Shown piece by piece: positions 6,898 through 9,362 of a DNA stretch of 9,362 nt. Made by a program: the position numbers and the translations under genes. How positions within the stretch are numbered: the first letter of the stretch is position 1; every line of letters begins with the position of its first letter. Source of the stretch: Clostridia bacterium (GTDB lineage Bacteria > Bacillota > Clostridia > Oscillospirales > Acutalibacteraceae); assembly GCA_024404065.1 (NCBI GenBank), contig JAKSQR010000051.1, forward strand, positions 1 through 9,362, read 5' to 3'. The notes beneath the pieces are model-generated. The model saw nothing but the letters and a program-made list of their open reading frames with translations, ran no database searches and was not told the DNA's origin.

Positions 6898-6926
6898 TTG
6901 ACTTTTATTTTATATAATATTAAAAT
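6898..6926 (+). promoter_or_regulatory. Promoter of the FHA-M16 unit (sigma-A type)
   Basis: TTGACT (6898-6903) and TAAAAT (6921-6926) are separated by the ideal 17 nt. The predicted transcript start is near 6933, giving a short leader of about 30 nt to the TTG start at 6964. It was found by eye; the AT-rich background makes chance matches possible, but the -35 box is a good one and the position fits. Confidence 0.68.
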
Positions 6927-6950
6927 TACTGTGGTTATTTATGACCCTTT

Positions 6951-6955
6951 GGAGG
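6951..6955 (+). promoter_or_regulatory. Shine-Dalgarno site of the FHA-domain gene, deciding a TTG start
   Basis: GGAGG lies 8 nt before the in-frame TTG at 6964. No ATG or GTG stands at a suitable distance, so the TTG is the likely start. A longer in-frame reading from ATG 6826 would begin upstream of the predicted promoter. Confidence 0.8.
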
Positions 6956-6963
6956 ATATAGTT

Positions 6964-7365
6964 TTGAACTACGCTTATTTAACAGATTTTTCCAGATATG
7001 TATTGCCTGTTCTGGCAGTAACAATATTGGTTTTATGCCTTGCAGCATTATTAAGAAGGCATCCTCAGCCTTTGGGAAATGTTAAAATACACGACTCCGG
7101 CACTAAAGAGGATTACATTCTTACAAGCCGTGAAACATCCCTTGGCAGCCATAAGGATTGCGACATAGTGCTTAAATATCCTACTGTGTCAAAGCATCAC
7201 GCTGTAATAATATGCGGTAAGGATGGCTGGTATATAAAGAAAACCGGCAGAGAAGATAAGCCCGTAATTGTAAATGGCAAAAAGATAGAAAAAACAAGTA
7301 TGCTCACGTCAGGTGATAAAATTTCACTTGGTGAGGCTGTACTGTATTTTGACAACACACTTTGA
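6964..7365 (+). CDS. Membrane-anchored FHA-domain protein
   Basis: A 133-residue protein with one N-terminal membrane helix (about 13-30) followed by Arg-Arg, which by the positive-inside rule places the rest in the cytoplasm. Residues about 38-130 form a forkhead-associated (FHA) domain, a module that binds phosphothreonine peptides. The visible landmarks are LGSHKDCDIVL (60-70), TVSKHHA (74-80) with the S-x-x-H signature, and the VNG turn (103-105). The usual Gly-Arg of the first loop is Gly-Ser here, so phosphopeptide binding may be altered. The start is a TTG at 6964 with GGAGG 8 nt upstream. It is the first gene of the rightward unit and ends 17 nt before the M16 peptidase gene. The partner and role are unknown; an adaptor for a Ser/Thr kinase pathway is a reasonable guess. 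Confidence 0.87.
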   Translation: MNYAYLTDFSRYVLPVLAVTILVLCLAALLRRHPQPLGNVKIHDSGTKEDYILTSRETSLGSHKDCDIVLKYPTVSKHHAVIICGKDGWYIKKTGREDKPVIVNGKKIEKTSMLTSGDKISLGEAVLYFDNTL

Positions 7366-7368
7366 TTC

Positions 7369-7374
7369 AGGAAG
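7369..7374 (+). promoter_or_regulatory. Shine-Dalgarno site of the M16 peptidase gene
   Basis: AGGAAG lies 8 nt before the ATG at 7383. An in-frame TTG at 7362 overlaps the FHA stop codon and lacks a matching site, so the ATG is preferred. Confidence 0.7.
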
Positions 7375-7382
7375 ATTTTTAT

Positions 7383-8648
7383 ATGATAAATAAACCCGAA
7401 ATAATTGAATATCAGAATGGCCTTCGGGTTATATTGCAGGATTTACCATACACAGGCATCTGCTCTGTAAATATCAAATTTGCGTCTGGCTCCTGCTGGG
7501 AGGACGAAAGCACCTCAGGTATAAGCCATTTTATAGAGCACATGCTGTTTAAGGGCACTACTCACCGCACAGCATTTCAGATTGCAGAGGAAACTGATGA
7601 AATAGGCGGTATAGCAAACGCCTACACCGCTAAAGAAAACACCTGCCTTTATGTTTCAGCCCTCAGTGAGCACGGACCTAAAGCACTGGATATACTTTGT
7701 GATATGGCAGTAAATCCCCTTATGGCAGAGGCTGATGTTACAACTGAAAAAAGCGTTATAATTGACGAGATAGAAATGTACGATGACAGCCCTGAGGATG
7801 TATGTGCTGAGGCAAACGACGAAGCCGTATGGGAGGGCAGTCCCCTTTCACTTAAAATACTTGGCACAAGAGAAAGTGTAAACCGCTTTACCGCTGTTGA
7901 TTTAAGGGAAAGGCATAAGAAATTCTTTACACCCGAAAGAACAGTTATAAGCATTTGCGGGCATTTTAATAAAGATGAAATGCTGAATGTAATTGATAAA
8001 TATTACTCGGATTCTGAAAACACAGGCTTTGAGATAACAAGCACAGAAGCAGAGTTTAAGAGCAAGGTAACTACCGTTGAAAGAGACTTCAGGCAAAATC
8101 AGATTATACTAAGTTTTCCTGGCATTGATAATTACGACAGCAGAAAATATGCTGCCCTGCTTCTTTCAAATATGTTAGGTGCTTCTACCTCATCTAAGCT
8201 TTTTCAAAGGCTTCGTGAGGAGCTTGGTCTTGTTTACTCCGTAGATTGCTACAATACAGCTATAGGTAAAACTGCAATTTTTTCAATCTGTGCAGGGCTT
8301 TCCCCTGGCGATGAGAAAGAAGTAATAGAGGAAACTAAGAAAATTATTGCTGACTTTTGCAATACAATAACTGAAAAAGATTTATCAAGGGCAATTGAGC
8401 AGGCTGTTTCAGGCTTTGTTATGGGGCTTGAAAGCTCATCATCAAGAGCATCAAGAAACAGCAGACAGATATTGCTTTATGGTAAAATTACCTCGGATGA
8501 AGAAGCAATAAGTGCTTATCGCTCTGTAACACTTGATGATATAAAAAATGCAGCTCATAGCATATTTGATATGAGCAAAGCATCACTCTGTGTTGCAGGC
8601 AAGGTTAAAAGTAATAAATACTACTACGATATATTGGGAGGTACCTGA
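7383..8648 (+). CDS. M16-family zinc peptidase (insulinase/mitochondrial processing peptidase-like)
   Basis: A 421-residue single-unit M16 peptidase, the usual size for bacterial M16B proteins that work as dimers closing around a peptide chamber. The inverted zinc motif HFIEH is at 49-53 (zinc ligands His49 and His53, catalytic Glu52). The distal zinc ligand Glu129 and the accompanying Glu122 lie at exactly the spacing seen in mitochondrial processing peptidase beta. The C-terminal half has the FQRLREELGLVYSV segment, whose Arg and Tyr help hold substrate in M16 proteins. It therefore looks catalytically competent. There is no signal peptide, so it is probably cytoplasmic. It is related to the B. 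subtilis YmxG/MlpA group; the substrate is unknown. It follows the FHA gene and is one base from the next gene, suggesting co-expression. Confidence 0.95.
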   Translation: MINKPEIIEYQNGLRVILQDLPYTGICSVNIKFASGSCWEDESTSGISHFIEHMLFKGTTHRTAFQIAEETDEIGGIANAYTAKENTCLYVSALSEHGPKALDILCDMAVNPLMAEADVTTEKSVIIDEIEMYDDSPEDVCAEANDEAVWEGSPLSLKILGTRESVNRFTAVDLRERHKKFFTPERTVISICGHFNKDEMLNVIDKYYSDSENTGFEITSTEAEFKSKVTTVERDFRQNQIILSFPGIDNYDSRKYAALLLSNMLGASTSSKLFQRLREELGLVYSVDCYNTAIGKTAIFSICAGLSPGDEKEVIEETKKIIADFCNTITEKDLSRAIEQAVSGFVMGLESSSSRASRNSRQILLYGKITSDEEAISAYRSVTLDDIKNAAHSIFDMSKASLCVAGKVKSNKYYYDILGGT

Positions 8649-8649
8649 T

Positions 8650-9362
8650 ATGGCAAAAAAAGCAAAAAAGAGCAAGCTCGCCTTACCGGTTGGCATACTT
8701 ACAATAGTTATGGCAATAGTAGGCGTAATTGCTACTGTTATATATATCGGTAATATTGCAAAGGCAAGGAAAAACAAGGAGATAGAAAAAGCAAACTATG
8801 AGGCTATGATTAAGCCTGTAGTTATGTTTGACCCTACTCCCTTTGATGATCTTTCTCAGGCAGATAAATCTCAGCTTCTTTATGCGGCAGTATGGAATAT
8901 CCTGATAGATGAAGAGGGCATGAGTAAATACCCTTATGCACAGGGTGAGACTTTCGGTATTCAGGTGCCTCAGGAGGATATTGCAAAGAGCTTTAATAAG
9001 CTTTTCGGTAATGAAATAGATGTTACTACTCTTTACAACACAGTTGATATGAGTGTGTATGATATCACTTATGATTCAGCCCTTCAGAGTTATATTTTGC
9101 CTATTACCGGTGTTGACTCTGTTTATACACCTAAGGTATACGACATCAAAAAACAGGGTAACAGCGTTGTGCTTACCGTTGGATACATAGGCAATAAAGC
9201 ATGGGCTGACCTTAACGGTGATACACTTACCGCCCCTGAGCCCGATAAATATATGCAGATTACATTAAGAGACAGCTCAAATGGCTCTTATATTGCATCT
9301 ATTAAGGAGGCTGACGGTCAGGAGGTTGCTGAAAAGATACTTACATCACAGTATTTTGAGGT
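8650..9362 (+). CDS. Membrane-anchored protein of unknown function (cut by window edge)
   Basis: The first 237 codons are present and the frame is open to the window edge. I do not recognise the family. The N terminus is lysine-rich (MAKKAKKSK) and is followed by one hydrophobic helix near residues 11-34, then a basic stretch, so it looks like a signal anchor with the rest outside the cell. The outer part is rich in Asp, Tyr and Thr, with repeated beta-strand-like segments such as VVLTVGYIG and YMQITLRDS near its visible end, and no catalytic motif that I can name. No Cys is present in the visible part. The ATG at 8650 has GGGAGG (8636-8641) 8 nt upstream, within the last codons of the M16 gene, whose stop is one base before. 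Coupled translation with the peptidase is likely. It could be a Clostridia-specific surface or envelope protein. Confidence 0.85.
   Translation, partial: MAKKAKKSKLALPVGILTIVMAIVGVIATVIYIGNIAKARKNKEIEKANYEAMIKPVVMFDPTPFDDLSQADKSQLLYAAVWNILIDEEGMSKYPYAQGETFGIQVPQEDIAKSFNKLFGNEIDVTTLYNTVDMSVYDITYDSALQSYILPITGVDSVYTPKVYDIKKQGNSVVLTVGYIGNKAWADLNGDTLTAPEPDKYMQITLRDSSNGSYIASIKEADGQEVAEKILTSQYFE

Larger units (their letters stand above)
6789..6963. other. AT-rich divergent intergenic region
   Basis: The longest non-coding stretch in the window, about 175 bases between the phoH start and the FHA gene start. It holds two divergent promoters and the two Shine-Dalgarno sites. The -35 boxes are about 27 bases apart and the sequence between them is almost entirely A/T. 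I see no terminator hairpin, riboswitch-like structure or clear operator palindrome. Confidence 0.85.

Noticed and set aside
6913..6918. Perfect TATAAT as a -10 box for the rightward promoter
   Set aside because: It is only 9 nt from the TTGACT -35 box; TAAAAT at 6921-6926 has the proper 17-nt spacing.
6826..6963. Longer FHA protein starting at ATG 6826
   Set aside because: It would begin upstream of the predicted promoter, has no ribosome site, and adds a low-complexity Ile/Tyr-rich stretch encoded by AT-rich spacer DNA.
7649..7954. Minus-strand open frame of 101 codons
   Set aside because: It is antisense to the M16 peptidase gene, Ser-rich from reversed codons, with no ribosome site.
1..9362. 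CRISPR array, tRNA, insertion sequence or defence genes
   Set aside because: No regularly spaced repeats, no cloverleaf-like sequence in the single intergenic region, and no transposase or defence-type motifs in any coding frame.

Overview
This window looks like ordinary chromosomal DNA from a low-to-moderate GC Gram-positive anaerobe, most likely a Clostridia/Ruminococcaceae-type gut bacterium. That placement is an inference. It rests on the Firmicutes-style phoH-ybeY-dgkA-era-recO order, A/G-rich Shine-Dalgarno sites, one well-supported TTG start and a clostridial flavour to the proteins. I see no mobile element, tRNA, rRNA, CRISPR array or phage gene.

Two transcription units diverge from one AT-rich intergenic region at about 6789-6963. 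Each side has a recognisable sigma-A-type promoter. The left unit runs on the minus strand through nine tightly packed genes: phoH-like ATPase, ybeY, dgkA, era, recO, a sugar-phosphate isomerase/epimerase-like TIM barrel, an RlmA-type 23S rRNA methyltransferase, a GH27 glycosidase, and the start of a purple-acid-phosphatase-like phosphoesterase cut by the left window edge. The gaps are 1-15 nt or the genes overlap, and no terminator is visible, so the unit is probably one long operon. The first five genes are a conserved ribosome-maturation, cell-envelope and DNA-repair block. The next four are a less usual appendix that adds carbohydrate and phosphoester enzymes to a housekeeping operon.

The right unit runs on the plus strand. 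It holds a small membrane-anchored FHA-domain protein with a TTG start, an M16 zinc peptidase with all catalytic residues present, and a membrane-anchored protein of unknown family that runs off the right edge. The three are closely spaced and probably co-transcribed.

The points most worth a second look are these. The GH27 enzyme carries Asp-Ile where canonical alpha-galactosidases have Asp-Asp, which hints at beta-L-arabinopyranosidase-like specificity. Carbohydrate genes are translationally coupled to rlmA. The DgkA homologue has an extra C-terminal membrane helix. The FHA/M16/unknown-protein trio has no obvious known role. I do not see clear evidence of an entirely new system; most of the window is well-understood housekeeping sequence.
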